From: Ruminococcus flavefaciens
GTDB lineage: Bacteria; Bacillota; Clostridia; Oscillospirales; Ruminococcaceae
Direction of reading: 5' to 3'
DNA: 64,000 nt
NCBI GenBank assembly: GCA_002373775.1
Contig: DFJW01000083.1
Span: 64,603-128,602, forward strand
Every line of letters starts with the position of its first letter. Position 1 is the first letter of the stretch. Both the position numbers and the translations under genes were made by a program. Shown piece after piece: positions 1 through 8,899 of the stretch. A model generated the notes under the pieces. That model did no database searches, was not told where the DNA came from, and was given only the letters and a program-made list of their open reading frames with translations.

Positions 1-28
1 CAGCGCGGAACTGAATAAGGAGACACCA

Positions 29-2569
29 ATGCCGGATCAGAAATTATCTCTGGAGGATATTCTGAACGAGTATTCTCCCGAAAACGAAGAGCCAAGAACG
101 AGCGTCGGCCGTGTGGATGCTCAGAAAATACTGAATTCAACTGTGGACAAGCCAATAGGTTCACAGGTCCAAAAGAATAAACATGCTCCTGTCTCGCATG
201 AAAAGTCAACTCTTTTCGATTCTGCCCACCGCCAGCCTAATCCGGCAGATGAGTATAAGCCGGCTGACCTTACAAGACATCGTATCTCCGTCGTCGGGAA
301 CGATACTGTAAGTGAGATAAGGAGTTCTACTAATAAAAAAACCGATAATCCCGAAGACGCCCTCATCAGTCCGGTATCTGTCGCACCGGATGCGACTCCT
401 AAGATACGCAGGATGAGTGATTCTACCCGTGCTAAAGAGATCGAGAATTATCGGAAAAATAAAAAGAAGAAAAAGAAAAAATACGACTTTACATATGAGA
501 AGGAATCTCCGGAGGGAGAATACATGTATTCTCCGCCTTCCTTCAAAAAGAAAAAGAAGAGCCGTTCGGCTATTATCGCTGAGGCTGAAGGTCCTGAAGC
601 TAAAAAGCATATCACGGACATCGTTCCTTCTCCGGCTGCTGTTGAAGCAGCTAAACCGGTCGAGCCTGCTCCGCGTGCCGAAGTCACCAGTATTGATCTG
701 AGCCAGAGACGTGAGATAGATGCCGGTGAACTTGATGTTCATATAACGCAGGAACAGGATGAGTACCTTTCTCTCAATTCAAGAAAGAAACGTACAAAAC
801 GCATCGTTGACTTCAACTACTATGGCGATGTCGAAGACGTGGGACGTGATATTTATGAGCTGAAAAGCACAATATCCGTCCGGGTGCTTATACTTTGCAT
901 GACGGCGTTTCTCAGTCTGTACATTACGTTGGGTAATCAGTTCAGTCTCCCAATACTGAGTATTGTTGACAAATCCCAGCATATCAAGGTGTTCATTGCG
1001 TCTCAGATCATCCTTGGTATAATCTCAGTGTTCTCTTCTATGGCCGTTTTCACCAAGGGAATGAAGAAGATACTTACGCTTCAGGCCGACTGCGATTCTA
1101 TGACTGCTGTAACTGCGCTATCGTGCATAATCGCTGCTATCCCCGCTTTCCAGCGGCCGGATATGGTTCGCAGCGATGCTGTCCATATATATATCCCGAT
1201 CGGAATAATCGCCCTGCTCTTCAACGCTTTCGGAAAGCTTCTGATAATCAGAAGGGCAGCGCGGAATTTCAGATTCGTATCCAAAAACTTTGAACGTCAT
1301 GGTATAACGTATGTCACTGATGAAGAACGCGCGGAACGACTTACGCGAGGCACCGTCGGAGACTTCCCTATCCTCGCATCTACCCGCAAGACAGATTTCC
1401 TTACGGATTTCCTGAGATATACTTATTCTTCTGATATGGCGGATTCCTACTGCCGGAAAGCTGCACCGCTTTGTATGCTGATCTCGCTGCTGGCTGCTGC
1501 GGCTGTCACTGTTGTCAACAGAAACCTGGGACCGGGACTTGATTCTTTTGCTTTCGGCGCTTCAGTATTCTGTATGATGATATGCGCTACTTCCTGTATA
1601 TCAATGCCGTTTGTTGTCAATATACCGCTTGAAAAGGCTGCTGAAAATGCTTTTAACAACCGCGGTATCATGCTCGGATACCAGAGCGTGGACGACTTCT
1701 ATGATACAAATTCGATCCTGATAGATTCTGACCTGCTGTTTCCTATAGGTACGGTCAATCTCGGCGGTATCAAAGTCTTCTCAAATATCAAACTTGATGA
1801 AGCCCTCCTTGAAGCCGCAAGTCTTACTCACCATGCCGGCAGTATAATGAGGCAGCTTTTCAAAGATGTTACTGAAGGACGTGAAGACCTCCTATTCCCT
1901 ATCGAGAATTATTCGTATGAGGAAGGAATGGGTATGTGCGGTTGGATCAATAACAAGCGTATCCTTTTCGGAAACCGCGATCTTATGACCAGCCACAATA
2001 TAGAAGGTATCCCCACAAAGACCAAGGAAAATGAACTGAAAAAGGAAGGTCAGGAGTGCATGTACCTTTCTATTTCAGGTAATCTTGCAGCAATGTTTGT
2101 CGTTGATATCGCGGCAGATCCTACTGTAAAAAAATGGATAAAGAAACTCTGGAAGAGTAAGATCTTCCTCATAATGAAAAGTGTCGATCCGTGCATCACT
2201 ATAGATAAACTGAACGCACTATTCGGAATGCCGGAGGAAATGATACGCATACTCCCAAAACGACTGCACGAAGACTTTGATGCCGAAACTAAAAAATCGG
2301 TCAGACTCAGCGCTTCTATGTCTACTACAGGCCGCTTTTCTTCACTGGCAAATCTGATCCTCGGCACTAAAGCAGTCCATTTCTCCGCTATTATCGGTCT
2401 TATAATACAGACTGTATCAATACTGCTCGGGTTTGGTCTGAGTTTGCTTATGCTTATTTCAAACCATTACGACACAAGTTATGTTTATATGTCATCCACT
2501 GCACTGATAATTTATAATGCAGCGTGCTCTTTACTTACATATCTTGCCGTAAGTCTAAGAAAAATATGA
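29..2569 (+). CDS. Degenerate P1B-type ATPase-like membrane protein (pseudoenzyme)
   Basis: An 846-residue protein. Residues 1 to about 270 are hydrophilic, disordered and Lys/Arg-rich (a KKKKKKK-type patch near 145-150). The rest follows the plan of a heavy-metal P-type ATPase: transmembrane pairs around 285-380, a pair around 480-530, a cytoplasmic part, and a C-terminal transmembrane pair. The signature residues are gone. The CPC metal site in the membrane is replaced by TSC (521-523), the phosphorylation motif DKTGT by DSDLL (566-570), the N-domain HP by HHAG, and I find no TGE or GDGxND. A segment like GNRxLM of the N-domain remains. It therefore should not pump ions; a structural or regulatory role is possible. 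RBS AAGGAGA lies at 17-23. An LCP gene follows in the same direction. The ATPase relationship is inferred by eye. Confidence 0.7.
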   Translation: MPDQKLSLEDILNEYSPENEEPRTSVGRVDAQKILNSTVDKPIGSQVQKNKHAPVSHEKSTLFDSAHRQPNPADEYKPADLTRHRISVVGNDTVSEIRSSTNKKTDNPEDALISPVSVAPDATPKIRRMSDSTRAKEIENYRKNKKKKKKKYDFTYEKESPEGEYMYSPPSFKKKKKSRSAIIAEAEGPEAKKHITDIVPSPAAVEAAKPVEPAPRAEVTSIDLSQRREIDAGELDVHITQEQDEYLSLNSRKKRTKRIVDFNYYGDVEDVGRDIYELKSTISVRVLILCMTAFLSLYITLGNQFSLPILSIVDKSQHIKVFIASQIILGIISVFSSMAVFTKGMKKILTLQADCDSMTAVTALSCIIAAIPAFQRPDMVRSDAVHIYIPIGIIALLFNAFGKLLIIRRAARNFRFVSKNFERHGITYVTDEERAERLTRGTVGDFPILASTRKTDFLTDFLRYTYSSDMADSYCRKAAPLCMLISLLAAAAVTVVNRNLGPGLDSFAFGASVFCMMICATSCISMPFVVNIPLEKAAENAFNNRGIMLGYQSVDDFYDTNSILIDSDLLFPIGTVNLGGIKVFSNIKLDEALLEAASLTHHAGSIMRQLFKDVTEGREDLLFPIENYSYEEGMGMCGWINNKRILFGNRDLMTSHNIEGIPTKTKENELKKEGQECMYLSISGNLAAMFVVDIAADPTVKKWIKKLWKSKIFLIMKSVDPCITIDKLNALFGMPEEMIRILPKRLHEDFDAETKKSVRLSASMSTTGRFSSLANLILGTKAVHFSAIIGLIIQTVSILLGFGLSLLMLISNHYDTSYVYMSSTALIIYNAACSLLTYLAVSLRKI

Positions 2570-2573
2570 ATCC

Positions 2574-2604
2574 CGACCTGTATCTGATATCCGGATACAG
2601 GTCG
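2574..2604 (+). other. Intergenic hairpin between the ATPase-like gene and the LCP gene
   Basis: CGACCTGTATC (2574-2584) pairs perfectly with GATACAGGTCG (2594-2604) around a 9-nt loop. No U-run follows, so it is not a classical terminator. It may be an mRNA stabiliser or processing site, since the LCP start codon follows within 25 nt. Confidence 0.5.
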
Positions 2605-2625
2605 TATTACTGAAAGGAGATAATT

Positions 2626-4047
2626 ATGCCAGCTAACCACGGCAACGATCCAAACAGACACATCCATAATACTGACAATGAAGATACGATACTGATACCT
2701 GGTGATATCGGAAATTTCGCCCCTCCTCCGCAGGATAACGAAATGAATGCTCAGCAGCCTTATTATGGCAATCAACCAAATCCGTTCCAGCAGAATGGAT
2801 ATGAACAGCCGTATCAGCAGCCCTACTACGGAAATGATCCGTATGCTAACCAGCAGAATCCGTTCGCCGCCGGTTACGATCAGCAGGCACAGCAGCAACA
2901 GTACGGTTATCAGCAGCAGCCATATAACGGCTATCCGCAATATCAGCAATATCCGCAGCAGAATAACATACCGCAGCAGCAATACTACGACGGTCAGCAG
3001 TATTATTCTCCGTATCAGCAGCCTGCTCCTCCTCAGAGGAAACAGCCCGGCAGCAAAAAGTATAAAAAGAAGCATAAGAGCCTCGTCAGTAAGATCATCA
3101 GACGTGTGCTGCTATCGCTTCTGTCTCTCGGTATCGTGCTTTTCGGTGTCTATTCCTGTATGTCTGTTTCGATGATAAAGCAGATAAACTATGTTCCTAC
3201 AGGTGACAGAACAAGAACGGAAGGCGCTCTTGATGCCGGATATGTCACAAGTATACTGGTCATAGGCACTGACGGTCTTACTTCGGATGACAGAGGACGT
3301 TCAGATTCCATGGTACTTATTTCGATCAACAAAAAAACAAACGAGATCACTTCGACCTCGTTTATGCGCGACTGCTATGTTGATATCCCGGGATATTCAA
3401 AGAATAAACTCAACGCTGCTTATTCTTTCGGCGGTCCTGAACTCCTTATGGATACCATTGAGAAGAACTTCAATGTGCGCATTGATAATTATATCTCTAT
3501 CAACTTCAACGCTTTTTCATCTGTTATTGATTCCGTTGACGGTATCGAAGTTGAAATGTCAGACGATGAAGCTAAGGCTGTTGATACTATTCTTATCTCC
3601 CAGCTCAACGAACTTATGGGCGATGCTCAGGAATCAGATCTGCTGTATGCAGGCGGAAAGCACATTCTTAACGGTAAACAGGCTCTCGCATACTCCAGAA
3701 TAAGAAATGTCGGAAATAATGACTTCGAAAGAACTGAACGTCAGAGACGTGTCATTTCCAAAGTACTGGAAAAAGCAAAGAAAAAAGGTTTATCCTTTAT
3801 CAGAAAAGCCGCAGACAAAGCTTTCCCTAACCTTACATCAAATATGACGACCAAAGAACTCTATCTGCTCTCACTGAGGCTTCCGTTCATACTGAGATAT
3901 GACAGACAGCAGTTGCAGATACCTGCTGAAGGTACTTACAGCGGTGAGGATATCTATCTGGATGACGGCAGCTATATGTCGGTTCTTCAGGTGGACTTTG
4001 AAGAGAATTATAATATCATAAAAGACGAAGTATTCTCAGAAGATTAA
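2626..4047 (+). CDS. LytR-CpsA-Psr (LCP) family cell-wall glycopolymer ligase
   Basis: A 473-residue type II membrane protein. The cytoplasmic N-terminus (about 30-140) is extremely rich in Gln, Tyr, Pro and Asn, with many QQPY-like repeats, then a basic stretch (about 144-158) and one membrane helix (about 160-180). The extracellular LCP domain follows, with ILVIGTDGLTSDDRGRSD and SFMRDCYVDIPG, the Asp/Arg-rich motifs that bind polyprenyl pyrophosphate, and later YSRIRNVGNNDFERTERQR. LCP enzymes transfer glycopolymers such as wall teichoic acid or capsule from lipid carriers to peptidoglycan. RBS AAAGGAG is 6-7 nt upstream. The Q-rich tail is longer than usual for the family. The specific glycopolymer cannot be told. 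Confidence 0.92.
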   Translation: MPANHGNDPNRHIHNTDNEDTILIPGDIGNFAPPPQDNEMNAQQPYYGNQPNPFQQNGYEQPYQQPYYGNDPYANQQNPFAAGYDQQAQQQQYGYQQQPYNGYPQYQQYPQQNNIPQQQYYDGQQYYSPYQQPAPPQRKQPGSKKYKKKHKSLVSKIIRRVLLSLLSLGIVLFGVYSCMSVSMIKQINYVPTGDRTRTEGALDAGYVTSILVIGTDGLTSDDRGRSDSMVLISINKKTNEITSTSFMRDCYVDIPGYSKNKLNAAYSFGGPELLMDTIEKNFNVRIDNYISINFNAFSSVIDSVDGIEVEMSDDEAKAVDTILISQLNELMGDAQESDLLYAGGKHILNGKQALAYSRIRNVGNNDFERTERQRRVISKVLEKAKKKGLSFIRKAADKAFPNLTSNMTTKELYLLSLRLPFILRYDRQQLQIPAEGTYSGEDIYLDDGSYMSVLQVDFEENYNIIKDEVFSED

Positions 4048-4052
4048 AACAT

Positions 4053-4089
4053 AACAGCCCTGAAACGACATCCGTGTTTCAGGGCTGTT
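4053..4089. terminator. Bidirectional rho-independent terminator
   Basis: A 14-bp perfect stem, AACAGCCCTGAAAC with GTTTCAGGGCTGTT, lies between the convergent LCP and aminotransferase genes. It is flanked by A-rich sequence on the left and TTTATT on the right, so it can serve both strands. Confidence 0.85.
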
Positions 4090-4114
4090 TATTAATTATC
4101 TATACTGTGTTCGC

Positions 4115-5392
4115 TCAGCACTCAGCCAGCATCTTTTCAGCTGCTGCGATCTTTGCACAGATAACGAAAAGTTCCATTGCCTGCTTCAGATCTTCTACCG
4201 GCGGGAATGTGGGAGCAAGTCTGATATTCTTGTCCTCAGGATCAATTCCGTGCGGGAATGTTGCGCCGGCTCCGGTAAGTGTCACACCTGCTTCGCTGCA
4301 AAGCTTCACTATGCGCTTTGCACATCCTGAAGGCGCATTGAATGATACAAAATAGCCTCCCTTAGGATCTGTCCACTCGCCTATTCCGAGAGGTGCAAGT
4401 TCCTTATCAAGGGTGTCTACTACTACTTTGAACTTAGGTGCAATAATCGCCTTATGCTTCTTCATGTGCTCCTTCATATTTTCAAATGTGCCGAAGAATT
4501 TTACATGACGCAGCTGATTCATCTTATCATAGCTGATTATGCTTATTCCAAGGTAACTTCTGAGAGAATCAACATTCTTTTTGCTTGCGCCCATTACTGC
4601 TACACCAGCACCCGGGAAGGTGATCTTGGATGTTGAGCCGAATATGTATACTATATCCTCATTGCCGACTTTCTTTGCTTCTTCAAGAATGTTAAGGATA
4701 AGTTCGGGTGAGTCTGTGAGGTGGTGTATGCAGTATGCGTTATCCCAGAATATACGGAAATCCTTCGCCTTGGGCTTGAGTGCTGCAAATCTCTTCACTG
4801 TCTCATCACTGTATGAGATACCGTCAGGATTGGAGTACTGAGGCACACACCAGATGCCCTTTATTGATTCATCTTCCGCAACCAGTGACTCTATCATATC
4901 CATATCCGGACCTGTAGGAGTCATGGGGATGTTTATCATTTCTATCCCAAAGAACTCGGTAACCTTGAAGTGTCTGTCATATCCGGGGACAGGACAGAGG
5001 AACTTTATCTTTCCCTGCTCAGACCATGGTGTACCTCCAAGTACGCCTTTATTGTATGCGGTCTGTACTGCCCAGAACATCGCATTGAGACTTGAGTTGC
5101 CGAAGATGATTATCTCATCTTCACCTACTCCGATCATATCTGCAAAAAGTGTCTTTGCCTCAGGGATACCGTCAAGTAATCCGTAATTACGCACGTCTAC
5201 GCCATTTTCACTAACGAAATCGCCATCATCGAAAACACTGAGCATATCCACGCTCAATTCAAGCTGCTCTTTGCAGGGATTGCCTCTGGACATATTAAGA
5301 CAAAGTCCTTTTGCCTTAAAATCATTGTAGAGTTCTTCATTCTTGTTCTTGAAGTCAATGAGCTGTTCCTTGTTCATCTCAGTTAATTTCAT
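4115..5392 (-). CDS. PLP-dependent aminotransferase, class I/II (type Ic aspartate aminotransferase-like)
   Basis: About 425 residues. Features of fold-type I aminotransferases: NMSRGNPCKEQ near the N-terminus, NYGLLDGIPEAK, the substrate/PLP region IWCVPQYSNPDG, FWDNAYCIHHL, and the PLP lysine in FGSTSKITFPGAGVA. The N-terminal SRGNPxxEQ pattern resembles the subgroup described in Corynebacterium as a novel aspartate aminotransferase class. The reaction is probably amino-group transfer between aspartate or a related amino acid and 2-oxoglutarate. I placed the start at the ATG at 5392 (MKLTEMNKEQ) rather than the upstream ATG at 5458, because the family begins there and a purine-rich RBS (AAAGGCGAGG) precedes it. 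A promoter is visible upstream. Substrate is inferred. Confidence 0.85.
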   Translation of the reverse strand: MKLTEMNKEQLIDFKNKNEELYNDFKAKGLCLNMSRGNPCKEQLELSVDMLSVFDDGDFVSENGVDVRNYGLLDGIPEAKTLFADMIGVGEDEIIIFGNSSLNAMFWAVQTAYNKGVLGGTPWSEQGKIKFLCPVPGYDRHFKVTEFFGIEMINIPMTPTGPDMDMIESLVAEDESIKGIWCVPQYSNPDGISYSDETVKRFAALKPKAKDFRIFWDNAYCIHHLTDSPELILNILEEAKKVGNEDIVYIFGSTSKITFPGAGVAVMGASKKNVDSLRSYLGISIISYDKMNQLRHVKFFGTFENMKEHMKKHKAIIAPKFKVVVDTLDKELAPLGIGEWTDPKGGYFVSFNAPSGCAKRIVKLCSEAGVTLTGAGATFPHGIDPEDKNIRLAPTFPPVEDLKQAMELFVICAKIAAAEKMLAEC

Positions 5393-5439
5393 CTGGAAAC
5401 CTCGCCTTTCAATGTATATATAATATTTATGACATTTAA

Positions 5440-5468
5440 AGTATACCATAGCATTCAAAGTTTTTCAA
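5440..5468 (-). promoter_or_regulatory. Promoter of the aminotransferase gene
   Basis: On the minus strand, -35 TTGAAA (5463-5468) and -10 TATACT (5440-5445) are 17 bp apart, about 48 bp before the chosen ATG. Confidence 0.65.
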
Positions 5469-5615
5469 GTGACAATATTACAAATATTGCCGCTATATAT
5501 CGCGGAAATTTAGCACTTTCGGCATTTTCCGACTCTATCCCCCGCTTTAATGCTCCGATTAGTGCAAAACCGCCTCTCAGTTTTGTGTATATATTACAAA
5601 TTTTATTATGTGCTA

Positions 5616-5644
5616 TTGACTTTTTACATTATTATTTATATAAT
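5616..5644 (+). promoter_or_regulatory. Sigma-A promoter of the dockerin-transglutaminase gene
   Basis: -35 TTGACT (5616-5621), 17-bp spacer, -10 TATAAT (5639-5644). The mRNA leader to the start codon would be about 80 nt and very AT-rich. Confidence 0.75.
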
Positions 5645-5733
5645 AGACTTAGATATATATATTTCAGATATAAATATGTAATTAAAGGAATCAGTAATCA
5701 GGGGAATGGGAATAATTTATGGAGGTCTTGATT

Positions 5734-7278
5734 ATGAAAAAATTATTCTCAACAGCATGTTCTTTTATTACTTCGGCTGCAATTCTGATGAGCGGAGGTA
5801 TTATTCCCGCTTATGCCGGCGAAAATGAGCTCAGCGATGTCGTTATCGAAGAGGAACTGACATTAGGAGAACTGGACGATCTGTCACTCACTCTCCCTTC
5901 TTCTGTTTCTGTACTCGCAAATTACAACGATGATGCTTACAATTACGGATACTTCCTTGATGCAAATAATGCTGAAGTCTATAAGGCTATGATGGAACTG
6001 ATCGTTCCTTCGACAGATAGCATCACGATCACGCTCCCCGAGCCTTTTTCTCTCGATGTTTCTGCACTTCCGGGTTCTGTCGGTGCTACAGATGAGGATA
6101 ACGAAGCTTTCAGGACAGCTATTTTCTCTTCGTGCAAGCCCGGTATCGACTGTGCTCTTTACGATATACCTGAGATATGCTGGCTCGATCAGTCTCAGAT
6201 GGTGATAAATGTCAGCAAATCTACTAAGGGCAAGACCAACAGGACTACGGGAAAATTCACGCTTACCGTAAGCGCTATATCTATCACGCCTGTTATGTAT
6301 GATTCTCTTTCTTCTGTTAACGAAGCTGCTGAATATTGCAAAGATCTTGAAGAGGCTGTCAACAGCGTTGACATTACCGGAGATACTCTCTATGAACAAC
6401 TGAAAAGCATACATGATCATATATCATATTTTACATATTATGATACTGAAGCCGATTTTGCTTCATCTGCTATAGGTGCTCTCGTTGAGCCCGGAGTTGT
6501 ATGCGAGGGCTACGCGAAAGCTTTTAAGCTTTGCTGCGACCGCATAGGTGTCCCTTGTATTGTCGTTTTCGGTAATCTTAATGCCGAAGCTCAGACCGGT
6601 CACGCATGGAATTATGTGAAAATGGATGACGGCAACTGGTACGCCGTGGACGTTACATGGGATGATGTGGACGAAACTGACAAAGTAGTCAAGTACGACT
6701 ATTTTCTCAAAGGATCAAAATCTTTCAATACTAATCATACTCCTGAGTCAGATTTCTATATAACTCACTTCATTTACCCTGAATTAGCTGAAGACAATTA
6801 CGATCCGGCTAATGTGTCGAAGACTACAACGACTTCAACAACAACTACTACTTCTTCTACAACTACTACTTCTACCACCTCTTCAAAAACTACAACATCT
6901 TCTTCCACTTCTACAACGACATCTACTTCAACAACTACTACATCAACAACTTCAACTACTACCTCTACTTCAACTACGACCACTTCCGAAACAACAACAA
7001 CAACAACAACAACTTCCACAACTACAACATCTGCGACCACTACGACTACATCTACTACTTCTACAACAAGCACAACTACTACCACCACCGTTCCGGTTTA
7101 TCTGAACGGTGACCTCAACCACGATAATGCGGTCAATGTGGCTGATCTGGTATACTGTGCAAATACCGTCATCGGAAGGATAAAACCCGATTATTCCTGC
7201 GATGCTGATGCTGACGGAATCACAGATATTTTCGATGTCGTTTACATGCGCAGACTTATAACATCTCTCATTAAATAA
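5734..7278 (+). CDS. Secreted transglutaminase-like protein with Thr-rich linker and C-terminal dockerin
   Basis: A 514-residue secreted protein. It has a signal peptide (MKKLFSTACSF..., cleavage probably after AYA), a unique N-domain, then a transglutaminase-like core with the Cys-His-Asp set visible: GVVCEGYAKAF, TGHAWNYVKMDDGNWYAVDVTWDD. A roughly 90-residue Thr/Ser linker follows. The C-terminus is a type I dockerin with two Ca-binding segments, GDLNHDNAVNVADLVY and CDADADGITDIFDVVYMRR. The dockerin should dock the enzyme to a cohesin scaffold on the cell surface. The core may be a cysteine protease or cross-linking enzyme; activity is not known. The start at 5734 is preferred to the ATG at 5719, because the latter overlaps the GGAGG RBS at 5722-5726. 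Confidence 0.85.
   Translation: MKKLFSTACSFITSAAILMSGGIIPAYAGENELSDVVIEEELTLGELDDLSLTLPSSVSVLANYNDDAYNYGYFLDANNAEVYKAMMELIVPSTDSITITLPEPFSLDVSALPGSVGATDEDNEAFRTAIFSSCKPGIDCALYDIPEICWLDQSQMVINVSKSTKGKTNRTTGKFTLTVSAISITPVMYDSLSSVNEAAEYCKDLEEAVNSVDITGDTLYEQLKSIHDHISYFTYYDTEADFASSAIGALVEPGVVCEGYAKAFKLCCDRIGVPCIVVFGNLNAEAQTGHAWNYVKMDDGNWYAVDVTWDDVDETDKVVKYDYFLKGSKSFNTNHTPESDFYITHFIYPELAEDNYDPANVSKTTTTSTTTTTSSTTTTSTTSSKTTTSSSTSTTTSTSTTTTSTTSTTTSTSTTTTSETTTTTTTTSTTTTSATTTTTSTTSTTSTTTTTTVPVYLNGDLNHDNAVNVADLVYCANTVIGRIKPDYSCDADADGITDIFDVVYMRRLITSLIK
6823..7095 (+). repeat. Low-complexity Thr/Ser-coding linker
   Basis: About 270 bases of almost pure ACN and TCN codons encode a continuous Thr/Ser stretch between the transglutaminase-like core and the dockerin. 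It contains short repeats such as ACAACAACA. Such linkers in ruminococcal secreted enzymes are flexible and often O-glycosylated. The tract is a likely site of slippage and length variation between strains. Confidence 0.9.
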
Positions 7279-7284
7279 GCTACA

Positions 7285-7320
7285 GGCTGCTATGATCCGT
7301 TTCATAGCAGCCTTTCTTTA
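7285..7320 (+). terminator. Rho-independent terminator after the dockerin gene
   Basis: An 11-bp perfect stem, GGCTGCTATGA (7285-7295) with TCATAGCAGCC (7302-7312), is followed by TTTCTTTATTT. Confidence 0.88.
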
Positions 7321-7349
7321 TTTGTGGTAATAAAATTATTGAAAAAGTA

Positions 7350-7378
7350 GTGACATATCACGAAAAGTATGGTATAAT
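7350..7378 (+). promoter_or_regulatory. Promoter of the nadB-vanY-nadC run
   Basis: -35 GTGACA (7350-7355), 17-bp spacer, -10 TATAAT (7373-7378), about 37 bp before the nadB ATG. I did not recognise a clear NiaR or NrtR operator. Confidence 0.7.
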
Positions 7379-7414
7379 ATTTGTGTATAAATTTTCCTGA
7401 AGGACGTGTTGGCT

Positions 7415-8872
7415 ATGTCAAAAAACTATGATGTAATTATTGTCGGATGCGGTGCTGCCGGTCTTTACGCGGCTATAAACCTGCCGTCAGAACTCAATAT
7501 CCTTATTCTTTGCAAACGCGAGCTCTCTTTGTGCAATTCCTCTCTCGCTCAGGGCGGTATAGCTGGCGTTTATGATTCCCCGACTGACAATATCCAGTAC
7601 CACCAGAATGATACTCTCATTGCCGGAGGTTTCAAAAATAATGTTGACGCTGTCCATACTCTTGTCAGTGAAGCTGCTCAGGATATAGAGCATATCATTG
7701 AACTCGGCGTTGACTTCGACAGGAACCCCGACGGTTCTTATCACCGCACCCTTGAAGGCGGTCACGGCCACCATCGTATTTTCCACCACGCTGATTCCAC
7801 CGGCGCTGAGATTGCTTCAAAGCTCCTCGCTTATGTTCAGACTCTCAAAAATGTGGAGATACGCGAAAATGCCCTTGTGTGCGCTGTAAAGAATACTTCA
7901 ACCGGCTACTCGGCTTTCATCAAGGATATAGATGACAATTATGAGACCTGCAACTGTCATTACATGATCCTTGCTACCGGCGGTATCGGAAGAGTCTACG
8001 AATTCACTACCAATTCCGCTATCGCTACCGGCGACGGAATCACTTTCGCTTATGAAATGGGCGCAAAAATTAAAAACCTCAGCTATGTCCAGTTCCACCC
8101 GACTGCTTTCAATAACCGGGCTACAAGAGAATGTTTCCTCATTTCTGAGGCTGTACGCGGTGAAGGTGCTTATCTCCTTAACTGCAATAAGGAACGATTC
8201 ATGCAGAATTACGACGAACGCCTTGAACTCGCTCCGAGAGATGTCGTTTCACATGCTATCGTCCTGGAATCCAGAAAGCAGAATTCAACTGACTTCTACC
8301 TTGATATAAGCTATAAGGACAGCGATTTCCTCAAAAAACGCTTCCCTATGATCTATCGCAATCTCATCGAACAGGGATATGATCTCACTAAAGAACCTGT
8401 TCCGATATATCCTTGTCAGCATTACCTCATGGGCGGTATCGACGTTGATAAGAATTCTGAGACCAGTCTGAAAAACCTCTTCGCTTGCGGTGAATGCTCA
8501 CACACCGGTGTTCACGGAAGCAACCGTCTCGCCAGCAATTCGCTGCTCGAAGCTCTTGTATTCAGCAGACATGCTGCTGCTTGCATAGCATCACGCCTCG
8601 CTGATTCACCAAGCGATTTCGAGGAAGCTTCATTCGATGCGCATATCGGCAAATCAAGGATACCTAAGGGCTATCGCACTGAGACACGCCGTATTATGCA
8701 GAGAAGCCATTTTGTTATCCCGGATAAGAAAGCCGCTGCTGAAGGTTTCAAGCGTGTTGAGGAAATGCGCAATGACCTCCTTACCGGCAATTATCTTGTT
8801 GATGCAGACTATGTTCTCGCTAAGTCTATCGTTACGGTGGCTTATATTATCCTGGGAGAAGTTATGCAGTGA
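7415..8872 (+). CDS. nadB: L-aspartate oxidase
   Basis: A 485-residue FAD enzyme that oxidises L-aspartate to iminoaspartate, the first step of de novo NAD synthesis. The N-terminus carries the FAD-binding GCGAAGLYAAINLP, then the family motif NSSLAQGGIAG. The active-site region includes ATGGIGRVYEFTTNSAIATGDG, the HPTAF segment, and RDVVSHAIVLE. GGIDVDKNSETSLKNLFACGECSHTGVHGSNRLASNSLLEALVF is the conserved C-terminal FAD region. Length is slightly short of E. coli NadB because the C-terminal helical domain is brief. I chose ATG 7415 over GTG 7406 because the AGGA RBS at 7401-7404 is only 1 nt from the GTG. nadC lies two genes downstream; no nadA is seen in the window. Confidence 0.95.
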   Translation: MSKNYDVIIVGCGAAGLYAAINLPSELNILILCKRELSLCNSSLAQGGIAGVYDSPTDNIQYHQNDTLIAGGFKNNVDAVHTLVSEAAQDIEHIIELGVDFDRNPDGSYHRTLEGGHGHHRIFHHADSTGAEIASKLLAYVQTLKNVEIRENALVCAVKNTSTGYSAFIKDIDDNYETCNCHYMILATGGIGRVYEFTTNSAIATGDGITFAYEMGAKIKNLSYVQFHPTAFNNRATRECFLISEAVRGEGAYLLNCNKERFMQNYDERLELAPRDVVSHAIVLESRKQNSTDFYLDISYKDSDFLKKRFPMIYRNLIEQGYDLTKEPVPIYPCQHYLMGGIDVDKNSETSLKNLFACGECSHTGVHGSNRLASNSLLEALVFSRHAAACIASRLADSPSDFEEASFDAHIGKSRIPKGYRTETRRIMQRSHFVIPDKKAAAEGFKRVEEMRNDLLTGNYLVDADYVLAKSIVTVAYIILGEVMQ

Positions 8873-8899
8873 CCTTTCCCACTTATCAGGAGGTGCAGC

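Larger units (their letters stand above)
5393..5733. other. AT-rich divergent intergenic region
   Basis: About 340 bases between the aminotransferase (leftward) and the dockerin-transglutaminase gene (rightward). It holds the two divergent promoters listed separately. I see no further gene; the middle (about 5480-5610) shows nothing I can assign. Confidence 0.6.

Noticed and set aside
29..2569. Considered as a functional copper or zinc ATPase
   Set aside because: CPC, DKTGT, TGE, HP and GDGxND motifs are all missing.
2512..3075. 187-residue minus-strand ORF rich in Leu/Ile/Arg
   Set aside because: It mirrors the Gln/Pro/Tyr-rich N-terminus of the LCP gene; the hydrophobic composition is a by-product of that coding bias, and there is no RBS.
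6798..7088. 96-residue minus-strand poly-Val ORF and a 97-residue plus-strand Leu/Gln ORF
   Set aside because: Both are frame shadows of the ACN/TCN Thr linker.
6823..7095. CRISPR or minisatellite array
   Set aside because: The repetition is codon-level Thr/Ser coding in frame with both flanking domains; no spacers or repeat units.
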